DNA of 64,000 bases from Alphaproteobacteria bacterium UBA1303 (GTDB taxonomy: Bacteria > Pseudomonadota > Alphaproteobacteria > Micropepsales > Micropepsaceae): contig DBTZ01000060.1 in assembly GCA_002307315.1 (NCBI GenBank), positions 1-64,000 of the forward strand, in the 5' to 3' direction. The notes under the pieces are model-generated. The model was not told where the DNA came from. It was given only the letters and a program-made list of their open reading frames with translations, and made no database searches. Below, in pieces: positions 43,481 through 51,978 of the stretch (positions are counted from its first letter, which is position 1; each line of letters begins with the position of its first letter). Position numbers and translations under genes: made by a program.

Positions 43481-43681
43481 ATGACAGAAGTTGTCGATAA
43501 GGTCGTAAACTGGTTGAGGGCACAACAAGAAAAGGCATTTTGCGATGATTGCATTGCCGAAAAGGTCGGGCTGTCCCGGCGGCAACAGGCACATCGCGTT
43601 ACCAACGCACTTGCGGCTACCTCTGATTTCACCCGTCAACAGGGCGTATGCGCTGCCTGCGGCGAAGATCGCAAAGTATAA
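43481..43681 (+). CDS. Small protein with two CxxC motifs
   Basis: 66 residues. CDDC near residue 22 and CAAC near residue 60 flank a helical segment (EKVGLSRRQQAHRVTNALA) that resembles a winged-helix-like core. The four cysteines could bind zinc. Similar short proteins are widespread in alphaproteobacteria, of unknown function. The start at 43481 follows AGGGCGG. In-frame codons upstream to 43361 lack a ribosome site. Confidence 0.65.
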   Translation: MTEVVDKVVNWLRAQQEKAFCDDCIAEKVGLSRRQQAHRVTNALAATSDFTRQQGVCAACGEDRKV

Positions 43682-43804
43682 ATTCAAATTTGGTTTTCCT
43701 CCCCCTTGAACCGTGTCTGTAGAAACCCCGTACGTCCCACATATTCCGGGAATTCGGTCATCCAAGCCATGACAGGCGTATCGGCCTTCGGCTAAAATCC
43801 CCCC

Positions 43805-44563
43805 ATGAGTGCAACCCGAACCGTCCTTGTCACCGGCGCGGCCAAAAGGCTAGGCAAGGCCATCGCCGTCGATTTGGCGCGCCACGGCTGGAACGTGGCG
43901 GTGCATTACCACACCTCGGAATCCGAGGCGCGCGCCACCGCCGCCGAGATTTACGCCGCCGGGGTCAAAACCGCCGTCTTCAAGGCCGATCTGTCACGCG
44001 AGGAGGAAACCGCCGCCCTGATCGGCAAGGCGACGGCTGAACTGGGCCCCTTGACCGCGCTGATCAACAACGCCTCGCTGTTCGAGAAGGACGATTGGAA
44101 CAGTGCCACCAGGGCAAGCTGGGACCGGCACATGGAGACCAATTTGCGCGCCCCCTTCGTCTTGGCGCAGGACTTCGCCCGTCAACTGCCGGAAGGGGAA
44201 GACGGCGCCATCGTCAACCTGATCGATCAGCGCCTGTTGAAGCCGACGCCGCAATTCATGTCCTACAGCCTGTCCAAGGCGGGCCTCAGGTGGCTGACGG
44301 TGACGCTGGCGCAGGGCTTGGCGCCAAAGGTGCGGGTCAACGGCGTCGGCCCCGGCCCCACCATCATCAACGCCCGCCAGACCGAAGCCGATTTCGCCCG
44401 CCAGCGCGCCTCGACGGTGTTGAAGCGCGGCCCCGAGCCGCAGGACGTCTGCGACGCGGTGCGCTATCTGCTTGACGCAACCTCGGTTACCGGCCAGATG
44501 ATCGCCACCGATGCCGGCCAGCATCTGATCTGGCGGACGCCCGATGCCCTGGTGAGGGAATGA
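43805..44563 (+). CDS. SDR-family pteridine reductase (FolM/PTR1-like)
   Basis: 252 residues. The nucleotide-binding motif TGAAKRLG (10-17) is of the TGxxxRLG type found in pteridine reductases. The catalytic set is D141, Y154 and K158, with Asp replacing the usual SDR serine, exactly as in PTR1 and FolM, and with the same D-to-Y spacing of 13. Such enzymes reduce dihydromonapterin or dihydrofolate. The next gene, folB, starts one base after its stop, so a role in folate or monapterin metabolism is well supported. Confidence 0.85.
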   Translation: MSATRTVLVTGAAKRLGKAIAVDLARHGWNVAVHYHTSESEARATAAEIYAAGVKTAVFKADLSREEETAALIGKATAELGPLTALINNASLFEKDDWNSATRASWDRHMETNLRAPFVLAQDFARQLPEGEDGAIVNLIDQRLLKPTPQFMSYSLSKAGLRWLTVTLAQGLAPKVRVNGVGPGPTIINARQTEADFARQRASTVLKRGPEPQDVCDAVRYLLDATSVTGQMIATDAGQHLIWRTPDALVRE

Positions 44564-44564
44564 C

Positions 44565-44969
44565 ATGAACGCCACGTTGAAAGTTCAACCTTTGCGCATC
44601 GCCGATGCGAAACTCGCAATCCGTCATGTCTTCATCCGCAATCTCGAACTGTCGGCGTTGATCGGCATCCACGGTTACGAAAAGGGCGTGCCCCAGCCGG
44701 TACGCATTAATATCGATCTGGCAGTCGAAGACAGCCTGACCATCGCCGATGACCTCGACAACGTTGTCGACTACGATACCATCGCCGGCAAGATCCGCGC
44801 GCTAGTCGCCGCCGGGCACATCAATCTGGCCGAGACCCTGGCCGAAAAAATCGCCGCCGTATGTTTCGAGGACCGCCGGGTCAAAACCGCGCGGGTGCGG
44901 GTGGAAAAGCTTCGCGCCGTTAAGGGCGCCGAGGCGGCCGGGGTCGAAATCGAGCGGATGCGGCCTTGA
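44565..44969 (+). CDS. folB: Dihydroneopterin aldolase
   Basis: 134 residues. FolB cleaves 7,8-dihydroneopterin to 6-hydroxymethyl-7,8-dihydropterin and glycolaldehyde in folate synthesis. Diagnostic pieces are LIGIHGYEKGVPQPVRI (Glu and other pocket residues), VDYDTIA and the catalytic-Lys strand RVRVEKLRAV. An N-terminal extension of about 20 residues precedes the domain. The stop overlaps the TTG start of uvrC, indicating one transcript with the pteridine reductase and uvrC. Confidence 0.93.
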   Translation: MNATLKVQPLRIADAKLAIRHVFIRNLELSALIGIHGYEKGVPQPVRINIDLAVEDSLTIADDLDNVVDYDTIAGKIRALVAAGHINLAETLAEKIAAVCFEDRRVKTARVRVEKLRAVKGAEAAGVEIERMRP

Positions 44970-46834
44970 GCGAAACCTCCGCCCCGTCGCCGACGGGGGC
45001 CGCTCTTATCGCCGAATACGTCAAAGATTTGCCCGATCGGCCTGGCGTCTACCGCATGATCGGCGATACCGGCGAGGTGCTCTACGTCGGAAAAGCCAAA
45101 AGCCTGAAAAAAAGGGTCGCCAACTACGCCAAGCCGGGCGGCCACAACGAACGCATCGCCCGCATGATCGCCGCAACGAAGGCGATGCTGTTCGTCACCA
45201 CCGCATCCGAGAGCGAAGCGCTGCTGTTGGAGGCAAACCTTATTAAGCGGTTGAAGCCGCACTATAATATCCTGTTGCGCGACGATAAATCCTTCGCCGA
45301 CATCCTCTTGCGCCAGGATCACGACTTTCCGCAAGTTTTGAAGCATCGCGGCGCCAAATCGGTCAAAGGCGACTATTTCGGCCCCTTCGCCAGCACCGTA
45401 GCCGTAAACAACACGCTCGACACCCTGCAACGGGCGTTTCTGTTGCGCACCTGCACCGATTCGGTGTTCGCCTCACGCACGCGCCCGTGCCTTTTGTATC
45501 AGATCAAGCGCTGCGCCGCCCCTTGCGTCGGCCGCATTTCCAAGGGCGACTACGGAAAGCTGATCGACGAGGCCGAACGGTTTCTTACGGGAAAAAGCCG
45601 TGCTTTGCAGGACATCTACCGGCAACAGATGGAAGCGGCGGCGACGGCGCTCGACTTCGAAGCGGCGACGGTTTTGCGCGACCGGATCAAGGCACTCTAT
45701 CACGTGCAATCGACCCAAGGGATCAACCCGGCGGGTTTCGAAGAGGCCGATCTGTTCGCCCTGTTCAGCGAAGGCGGCCATTCCTGCATTCAGGTGTTTT
45801 TCTTCCGCGCCGGCCAGAACTGGGGCAATCAGCCCTACTTCCCCCGTCATACCGCCGATGCCGAACCGGCCGACATTCTTGCCGCCTTCATCGGCCAGTT
45901 CTACGACGAGCGCACTCCGCCGACGCTGATCCTAGCTTCGCACCCTGTCGGCGACCGCGCACTGTTGACCGAGGCGCTGTCCTCGCGCGCCGACGCCAAG
46001 GTCGCCATCGTTACGCCGGAACGCGGCGAGAAGCGCGTCATCGTCGAGATGGCCCTCAACAACGCCCGCGAGCAGCTCGGCCGCAGGATGGCGGAAAATG
46101 CCGCCCAACGCGAGCTGTTGGGGAAACTGGCCGAAGCCTTCGGACTTGATGCGCCGCCGCAGCGCATCGAGGTCTACGACAATTCGCACATCCAGGGCAC
46201 CAACGCGGTCGGCGGCATGATCGTCGCCGGACCGAACGGTTTCGAAAAAGGCGAATACCGCAAGTTCAACATCAAATCGGTGGAGCCGACCCCGGGCGAC
46301 GATTTCGCCATGATGCACGAGGTGCTGACCCGCCGATTCGCCCATTTGGCGACGGATGACGACGCCGAGGCCAAGCGGCCGGATCTGGTGCTGATCGACG
46401 GCGGCCCCGGGCAACTGGCGGCGGTGCTAGGGGTCTTTGCCGATCTCGGCATCGAGGGGGTCGGGCTTGCCGCAATTTCAAAGGGGGCAGAGCGCGATGC
46501 CGGTTTCGAGCATTTTCACCTGCCGGGCAAACCGGCCTTCCGGCTCTCGCCCAAGGACCCCGTGCTCTACTATCTCCAGCGTCTGCGCGACGAGGCCCAC
46601 CGTTTCGCCATCGGCAGTCATCGCCAAAAACGCGCGAAAGCCATCGGCGTCAACCCGCTCGACGAGATCGCCGGTATCGGCCCGGCGCGCAAACGGGCGC
46701 TTTTGAGCCATTTCGGTTCGGCGCGCGAGGTGGCGGGCGCCAGTTTGGCCGACATCGCCGGGGTCGAGGGCGTGTCGCAGGCGCTGGCGGAAAAAATCTA
46801 CGGCTTCTTCCATCCCGACCGCAGGCCGGAGTAG
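44966..46834 (+). CDS. uvrC: Excinuclease ABC subunit C
   Basis: 622 residues. UvrC makes both incisions in nucleotide excision repair. The N-terminal GIY-YIG nuclease is seen as PGVYRMIGDTGEVLYVGKAK (about 25-44). A UvrB-binding segment, an RNase H-like nuclease (EVYDNSHIQGTNAVGGM, about 404-420; DLVLIDGGPGQL) and the C-terminal helix-hairpin-helix pair (IAGIGPARKRALLSHFGS) follow. The start is a TTG at 44966 overlapping folB's TGA (TTGA). The order folB-uvrC-pgsA is common in this class. Confidence 0.97.
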   Translation: MSETSAPSPTGAALIAEYVKDLPDRPGVYRMIGDTGEVLYVGKAKSLKKRVANYAKPGGHNERIARMIAATKAMLFVTTASESEALLLEANLIKRLKPHYNILLRDDKSFADILLRQDHDFPQVLKHRGAKSVKGDYFGPFASTVAVNNTLDTLQRAFLLRTCTDSVFASRTRPCLLYQIKRCAAPCVGRISKGDYGKLIDEAERFLTGKSRALQDIYRQQMEAAATALDFEAATVLRDRIKALYHVQSTQGINPAGFEEADLFALFSEGGHSCIQVFFFRAGQNWGNQPYFPRHTADAEPADILAAFIGQFYDERTPPTLILASHPVGDRALLTEALSSRADAKVAIVTPERGEKRVIVEMALNNAREQLGRRMAENAAQRELLGKLAEAFGLDAPPQRIEVYDNSHIQGTNAVGGMIVAGPNGFEKGEYRKFNIKSVEPTPGDDFAMMHEVLTRRFAHLATDDDAEAKRPDLVLIDGGPGQLAAVLGVFADLGIEGVGLAAISKGAERDAGFEHFHLPGKPAFRLSPKDPVLYYLQRLRDEAHRFAIGSHRQKRAKAIGVNPLDEIAGIGPARKRALLSHFGSAREVAGASLADIAGVEGVSQALAEKIYGFFHPDRRPE

Positions 46835-46843
46835 ACTGACCGT

Positions 46844-47422
46844 ATGCTTGCTTTGCCCAACATTCTGACCGTCTTGCGCATTGCGTTGGTGCCGGTGTTC
46901 GTGCTGGCGTTCTGGCTGCCCGGCGATACCGCGCGCTGGACCGCTTTCGTCCTCTTCGCTATCGCCGGCATCAGCGACGGCCTCGACGGCTTTCTCGCCC
47001 GCAAATACGACGCCGGCAGCGATTTCGGCCGCATGCTCGACCCGATTGCCGACAAAATTCTCGTCGGGGTGGCGTTGATGATGCTGGTGGCCGACGGCCG
47101 ATTCGACGGCTGGAAGCTGGTGCCGGCACTGGTCATCCTCTCGCGCGAAATTCTGGTGTCGGGCTTACGTGAGTTTCTAGCCGGAGCGCAGGTTGGCGTT
47201 CCGGTGACCTTCCTTGCCAAGATCAAGACCACCATGCAGATCGTCGCCATCGGTGCCATGATCCTGGGGCCGATCGCCGACCGCGAAGTGCCCGGCGCTT
47301 TGGCCTTTGCCTATATCGCGCTGTGGGTGGCGGCGGGGCTGACGGTGGCGACCGGCTACGCGTATCTTCGCGCCGGGCTTGCCTATACCAGGAAAGTCGA
47401 CCGCGGCCTGCCCGCGGCATGA
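46844..47422 (+). CDS. pgsA: Phosphatidylglycerophosphate synthase
   Basis: 192 residues, four to six membrane helices. PgsA transfers the phosphatidyl group of CDP-diacylglycerol to glycerol 3-phosphate. The CDP-alcohol phosphotransferase signature D-G-x2-A-R-x8-G-x3-D-x3-D is intact (SDGLDGFLARKYDAGSDFGR followed by MLDPIADK, about 44-71). The gene begins ten bases after uvrC. Confidence 0.95.
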   Translation: MLALPNILTVLRIALVPVFVLAFWLPGDTARWTAFVLFAIAGISDGLDGFLARKYDAGSDFGRMLDPIADKILVGVALMMLVADGRFDGWKLVPALVILSREILVSGLREFLAGAQVGVPVTFLAKIKTTMQIVAIGAMILGPIADREVPGALAFAYIALWVAAGLTVATGYAYLRAGLAYTRKVDRGLPAA

Positions 47423-47432
47423 ACGGCCGAAA

Positions 47433-48314
47433 ATGAACGGACTTTGGATCGCCTTTACGCTGATTGCGGCGGCGGGGCAGACTGCGCGTAACGTTATGCA
47501 GCGCGAACTGACAGACAGCCTCGGCGCGGGCGGTGCCACTCATGTGCGCTTTCTGTTCGGCTGTCCGTTTGCGCTTATGATCCTAGCCGTCGTCCGAGCT
47601 ACGACGGGCACCCCACTCCCGTCACCTTGCGGTACTTATTGGCTATGGGTGCTGACGGGTGCCGCTACCCAGATTATCGCCACGGCCTTGATGCTGCTGG
47701 CGATGACCGAGAAAACGTTCGTCGTCACCGTAGCGTACATCAAGACCGAGCCGATCCTGGTGGCGATTTTCGGGTTGATCTTTCTGGGCGAAGTGCTGCG
47801 TTTGCCGGCCATATCGGCCATTCTGATCGCTACCGGCGGCGTATTTCTGATTTCATATGCCCCACTGGGAAAATCGGCACTGCGCCCACCCTTGCGCGGG
47901 CTTTCCTCGGCGGCGTTGTTCGCCTTTTCCGCCGTGGCCTATCGCGGCGCCATCGTCTCGCTCGGCTTAAGCTTCGTGATGGCGGCAAGCTTCACCCTGG
48001 CCGTCGGCCTCACCGTCCAGGCGCTGCTTCTCAGCGTCTATCTGCTCGTCCGCAAGCCGGGCGTGATGACGGCGATCTTCCGTTTATGGCGACCGTCGTT
48101 GTTCGCCGGTTTTTTGGGCGCGCTGGCATCGGAATTCTGGTTTCTTGCCTTTGCCCTGACCTCGGCGGCGAACGTGCGTACCCTGGCACTGGTCGAGGTG
48201 CTGTTCGCAGGGGCGGTATCGCATCGGCTGTTCCGCCAGCGCACCGGCAAAAAAGAAGCAGCCGGCATCGCGTTGATCGTTGCCGGCTGCGCACTGCTAA
48301 TCTGGGCGGTCTGA
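47433..48314 (+). CDS. DMT superfamily permease (EamA family)
   Basis: 293 residues with ten predicted membrane segments in two EamA repeats (second repeat near residue 145). Substrate unknown; family members export amino acids, metabolites or drugs. The ATG at 47433 lies 10 bp after pgsA. The gene ends with its stop directly against the stop of the convergent ilvE gene. Confidence 0.85.
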   Translation: MNGLWIAFTLIAAAGQTARNVMQRELTDSLGAGGATHVRFLFGCPFALMILAVVRATTGTPLPSPCGTYWLWVLTGAATQIIATALMLLAMTEKTFVVTVAYIKTEPILVAIFGLIFLGEVLRLPAISAILIATGGVFLISYAPLGKSALRPPLRGLSSAALFAFSAVAYRGAIVSLGLSFVMAASFTLAVGLTVQALLLSVYLLVRKPGVMTAIFRLWRPSLFAGFLGALASEFWFLAFALTSAANVRTLALVEVLFAGAVSHRLFRQRTGKKEAAGIALIVAGCALLIWAV

Positions 48315-49211
48315 TTACAACTGTACGATCGACTCCGGCCGGCGGACGTCCTCGGCATAATCGTGCATCAGGGTCTCGGTGATCGCGCCGGGTTTGAACT
48401 TGTAAGGTCCGATTTCGGAAATCGGCGTCACTTCGGCGGCGGTGCCGGCAAAGAAGGCTTCCGAAAAACCGGCCAGTTCCTCCGGTTTGATGTGGCGGAC
48501 GTTGACCTTGATCTGGCGTTTGGTCGCCAAGCCCTGCACCACGCGGCGGGTGATGGAATCGAGGAAGCAGTCCGGCATCGGTGTATGCAGTTCGCCGTCC
48601 TTGACGAACATGATGTTGGCCCCGGTGCCTTCGGCGACATAACCGCGATAGTCGTACATCAAGGCGTCGGCATAGCCCTGGCCTTCGGCGGCATGCTTGG
48701 ACAGGGTCGCGATCATGTAGAGGCCGGCGGCCTTGGCCTTGGACGGCGCGCAATCGGGCGCCGGACGCTTCCAGTCGGAAATGCCGATGCGAATGCCCTT
48801 CATCTTGGTCGCCGGGTCGAAATACGACCCCCACTGCCATACCGCGATGGCGACGTGGATCTTGGTCGACTGCGCCGACACCGCCATCATCTCGGAGCCA
48901 CGGAACGCCACCGGGCGGACATAGCCGTCGGGAAAGCCGTGCGAGGCAATCACCTCGTTGCAGGCGGCGTCGATCTCGTCCGGGGTATAAGGGATCTTCA
49001 TGCCGAGGATGCGCGCGCTTTCGAACAGCCGCTCGGTGTGCTCCTTCAGCTTGTAGATGCGGCCGTTGTAGTACCGCTCGCCCTCGAATACGCTGGAGCC
49101 GTAGTGCAAGCCGTGAGTCAGTACATGGGTCTTGGCGTCGCGCCAGGGAATGAGTTTTCCGTCGTACCAGATGGTACCGTCGCGGTCGTCAAATGGAATC
49201 ACTTCGGCCAT
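48315..49211 (-). CDS. ilvE: Branched-chain amino-acid aminotransferase
   Basis: 298 residues, class IV PLP-dependent transaminase that makes Leu, Ile and Val from their keto acids with glutamate. The PLP lysine lies in APSKAKAAGLYM (about 155). Family motifs are HYGSSVFEGERYY at the N-terminus and GYVAEGTGANIMFVKDG. It is transcribed away from the MarR gene, 97 bp between starts. Confidence 0.96.
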   Translation of the reverse strand: MAEVIPFDDRDGTIWYDGKLIPWRDAKTHVLTHGLHYGSSVFEGERYYNGRIYKLKEHTERLFESARILGMKIPYTPDEIDAACNEVIASHGFPDGYVRPVAFRGSEMMAVSAQSTKIHVAIAVWQWGSYFDPATKMKGIRIGISDWKRPAPDCAPSKAKAAGLYMIATLSKHAAEGQGYADALMYDYRGYVAEGTGANIMFVKDGELHTPMPDCFLDSITRRVVQGLATKRQIKVNVRHIKPEELAGFSEAFFAGTAAEVTPISEIGPYKFKPGAITETLMHDYAEDVRRPESIVQL

Positions 49212-49308
49212 AACACGTTCTCCAATCGCGCGCTTTCCGCATTTTAAGGGAAGCGCTTTTTCCTCCAGCCTCTTGCCATGGCTCGGCGCGAGGCGTAATT
49301 ATGTCAGC

Positions 49309-49815
49309 ATGTCTGACGCAATATTCGGCGGAACTCCGCCCGATACCCGTGCATTATACCTTAGCGACGAGGCGCTCAAGCAAGGCGTGGATTTGCTGAT
49401 TTGCGCCGCACGCGATATTTCGGCGCAAAGCGGAACTTTGTTCGTGCGAGCCGGCTTGGGACGGGCGCACGCCAGGGCGCTGTACTTTATTGCCAACCAC
49501 CCCGGGTTGACGGTGGCGGAGCTGTTGAAGCGGTTGAAGGTAACCAAACAGAGCCTGAATCGGGTGTTGAACGAACTGCTGGCCGATGATTATGTCGAAC
49601 GCCGGGCCGGCCTCGAAGACAAACGCACCCGGTGTCTGTTTCTAACCCCCAAGGGTGCGGCGCTGGAGGAATCCGTCTGGAAGCTGCACCGCCCGCTGAT
49701 CGCAAGCGCCTTCCGCGTTGCCGGACCTGAGGCGGTGGAAGGCTTTCGCAAAGTGCTTACCGGTCTGATCGGGGAGACGTCGCCCCAAGGAAACGCGTCC
49801 AAAATCGAGCCATGA
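49309..49815 (+). CDS. MarR-family transcriptional regulator (PetP-like)
   Basis: 168 residues. The winged helix-turn-helix core is visible (LTVAELLKRLKVTKQSLNRV, then DDYVERRAGLEDKRTRCLFL wing). It is the first gene of a three-gene operon: its stop overlaps the response regulator start (ATGA). The same pair, MarR plus OmpR-type regulator, is known as petP-petR in Rhodobacter capsulatus; the equivalence is inferred from order only. An out-of-frame ATG eight bases earlier is not used. Confidence 0.85.
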   Translation: MSDAIFGGTPPDTRALYLSDEALKQGVDLLICAARDISAQSGTLFVRAGLGRAHARALYFIANHPGLTVAELLKRLKVTKQSLNRVLNELLADDYVERRAGLEDKRTRCLFLTPKGAALEESVWKLHRPLIASAFRVAGPEAVEGFRKVLTGLIGETSPQGNASKIEP

Positions 49816-50507
49816 ACACGCAAACCTTGCAGGACCCTCATCTTCTGGTCGTCGACGACGACGAGCGGCTGCGTGCGCTGTTGCAGCGCTACCTGAGCGA
49901 AAACGGCTTTCGCGTCAGCGCCGCGTCCAACGCCGCCGACGCCCGCACGTTGATGAAGAGCATGGCGTTCGATCTTCTGATCGTCGATGTGATGATGCCG
50001 GGCGAAAACGGTTTCGATTTCACCCGCTCGATCAGGGCGACCTCGGGGATGCCGGTGTTGATGCTGACCGCCAAGGGCGAGGCCGAGGACCGCATCAAAG
50101 GCCTCGAATGCGGTGCCGACGATTATCTGCCCAAGCCGTTCGAGCCGCGCGAGCTGCTCCTCCGGGTAGCAGCGCTCTTGCGCCGTGCCGCTCCGCCGGC
50201 GGAAAAGGCGACCGGCGATCTCAGCATGGGTGAATGCCGTTTCGATCCGGCCCGCGGCCTCTTGACCCGCAGGGGCAAGCCGGTTCGGTTGACTTCGTCG
50301 GAGGCGACGCTGCTGCAACTGTTCGCCGCCAATCCCGGCCGCCCGTTCTCGCGCACCGATCTGTGCGCCCGCCTCGGCGTGGCGCTGGAACGCACCATCG
50401 ACGTGCAGGTGACGCGGCTTCGCCGCAAGATCGAGGAAGACCCCAAGCTTCCGTTGTATTTACAAACCGTGCGGGGTGTCGGTTATGTCCTGGTTCCCGA
50501 CGCGTGA
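49812..50507 (+). CDS. OmpR-type response regulator (PetR-like)
   Basis: 231 residues. The receiver domain has acidic DDD near residue 16, the phospho-acceptor D59 (LLIVDVMMPGENG) and K in PKPFEPREL. The C-terminal winged helix (about 135-228) has the OmpR pattern with TIDVQVTRLRRKIEEDP. It overlaps both neighbours: four bases with the MarR gene and 23 bases with the kinase gene. It probably receives phosphate from that kinase. Confidence 0.93.
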   Translation: MNTQTLQDPHLLVVDDDERLRALLQRYLSENGFRVSAASNAADARTLMKSMAFDLLIVDVMMPGENGFDFTRSIRATSGMPVLMLTAKGEAEDRIKGLECGADDYLPKPFEPRELLLRVAALLRRAAPPAEKATGDLSMGECRFDPARGLLTRRGKPVRLTSSEATLLQLFAANPGRPFSRTDLCARLGVALERTIDVQVTRLRRKIEEDPKLPLYLQTVRGVGYVLVPDA

Positions 50508-51867
50508 GCGGACGGCGGCGCTGTGGGCGCGTTACCGCCCCGGGCACCTTCTGCATCAGATCATGCCGCACGGTCTGTTCGGCCGGGTGCTGATCATCAT
50601 CGTTGCGCCGATGTTCCTGTTGCAGGGCGTCGCCACCTACGTTTTCTTCGAACAGCAGCTCGACACCACCACCCGGCGGATGGCGCGCGACATCGCCGCC
50701 GACGCCGCCTTTCTGGTGGCGTTGGAAGACAGCCATAGCGGCACCGACCGGATTCGCCTCAGGGCGCTGGCCGAGAGGCAGCTCCGCTTCAAGCTGACCT
50801 TCGAGCCGAACGAACAAATCACCTCGAATGGGTATCTCAAGCCGCACAGCACCATCGACAAGGCGCTCGACGACACCATCGGCCAGCAGATCGGCGAAGA
50901 TCGCAAGTTCCAGACCCGCCGCATCGGTTCGCACTATTTCGACATTGCCGTCGAGGTACACGACGGCGTGCTGCATATGCGGGTGCCGCGCGAACGCGTC
51001 ACGGTGAGGGCGCCCAACCTGTTCGTGGTCTGGATGCTGCTGTCCTCGCTGCTGCTGATCGCCGTGGCGGTGCTGTTCATGCGCAATCAGGTGCGGCCGA
51101 TCGAGCAGTTGGCGCGCGCCGCCGACGCCTTCGGCAAGGGGCGCGACGTGCCCGACTTCAAGCCCTACGGCGCCGCCGAGGTCCGGCGGGCCGCGCAAGC
51201 CTTTATCACTATGCGTCTACGCATCGAACGCTACCTGACGCAGCGCACCGAGATGCTGGCCGGGGTCAGCCACGATCTCAAGACACCGTTGACCCGAATG
51301 CGGCTGCAACTGGCGATGCTGCCGCAAAGCCCCGACATCGAGGCGCTCAACCAGGATGCGGTCGAGATGGAGCGGATGGTCACCGAATATCTCGATTTTG
51401 CCAGGGGCGAAGGCGGTGAGAAAAGCGAACCGACCGACCTCGGCCAACTGCTCTCCGAGGCGGCGGCAGCGGCGGGGAGAACCCGCGCCGGCGGCAAGGA
51501 GCGGATGCGCCTCAATCTTCCCGCCGGCGTCGTCGTCGCGGTCAAGCCCTATGCCTTGAAACGCTGCGCCGCCAATTTGATCGACAACGCCCTGAAGCAC
51601 GCCGCCCATGTTGAGGTCACCCTGGCGCTCGGCACCCGTTTCGCCGAGGTTCACGTCGACGACGACGGCCCCGGCATCGCCGAAGACAAACGCGAGGACG
51701 CCTTCCGTCCCTTCCATCGGCTCGACGAAGGCCGCAACCTCCAGGCCGGCGGCGTGGGATTGGGTCTTTCCATCGCCCGCGACTTTGCCAGAGCTCACGG
51801 CGGCGATCTTCTGTTGTCGGCCAGCCCGCTTGGGGGCTTGCGCGCCACGATCCGTTTGCCGATTTAG
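50485..51867 (+). CDS. Sensor histidine kinase (EnvZ-like)
   Basis: 460 residues. Membrane segments at about 33-53 and 178-199 enclose a periplasmic sensor of about 120 residues. A HAMP region, the phosphorylation site H263 in GVSHDLKTPLTRMR, and an ATP-binding domain (N-box LIDNALKHA, G1 DDDGPGIAED, G2 GVGLGLSIARDFA) follow. The ATG at 50485 is used; a GTG three codons earlier is possible. The signal is unknown. It overlaps the response regulator gene. Confidence 0.93.
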   Translation: MSWFPTRERTAALWARYRPGHLLHQIMPHGLFGRVLIIIVAPMFLLQGVATYVFFEQQLDTTTRRMARDIAADAAFLVALEDSHSGTDRIRLRALAERQLRFKLTFEPNEQITSNGYLKPHSTIDKALDDTIGQQIGEDRKFQTRRIGSHYFDIAVEVHDGVLHMRVPRERVTVRAPNLFVVWMLLSSLLLIAVAVLFMRNQVRPIEQLARAADAFGKGRDVPDFKPYGAAEVRRAAQAFITMRLRIERYLTQRTEMLAGVSHDLKTPLTRMRLQLAMLPQSPDIEALNQDAVEMERMVTEYLDFARGEGGEKSEPTDLGQLLSEAAAAAGRTRAGGKERMRLNLPAGVVVAVKPYALKRCAANLIDNALKHAAHVEVTLALGTRFAEVHVDDDGPGIAEDKREDAFRPFHRLDEGRNLQAGGVGLGLSIARDFARAHGGDLLLSASPLGGLRATIRLPI

Positions 51868-51873
51868 TCGTCC

Positions 51874-51917
51874 GTGAAAAAGTCCTTCGGCCTAAAGGCC
51901 TCAGTGTACTTTTTCAC
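51874..51917. repeat. Terminator-like inverted repeat between convergent genes, copy 1
   Basis: GTGAAAAAGT and ACTTTTTCAC form a 10-bp stem. The loop contains a second small palindrome, GGCC-TAAA-GGCC. The A and T runs are within the arms, so transcription could stop on either strand. It lies between the histidine kinase stop and the convergent GH115 stop. A related element is at 58604-58642. Confidence 0.75.
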
Positions 51918-51978
51918 AGGCAACTACGTACCTGCACAGGCCCGAGCGGCGGCAACATCGCCCGGCAGCGGACCGGAG

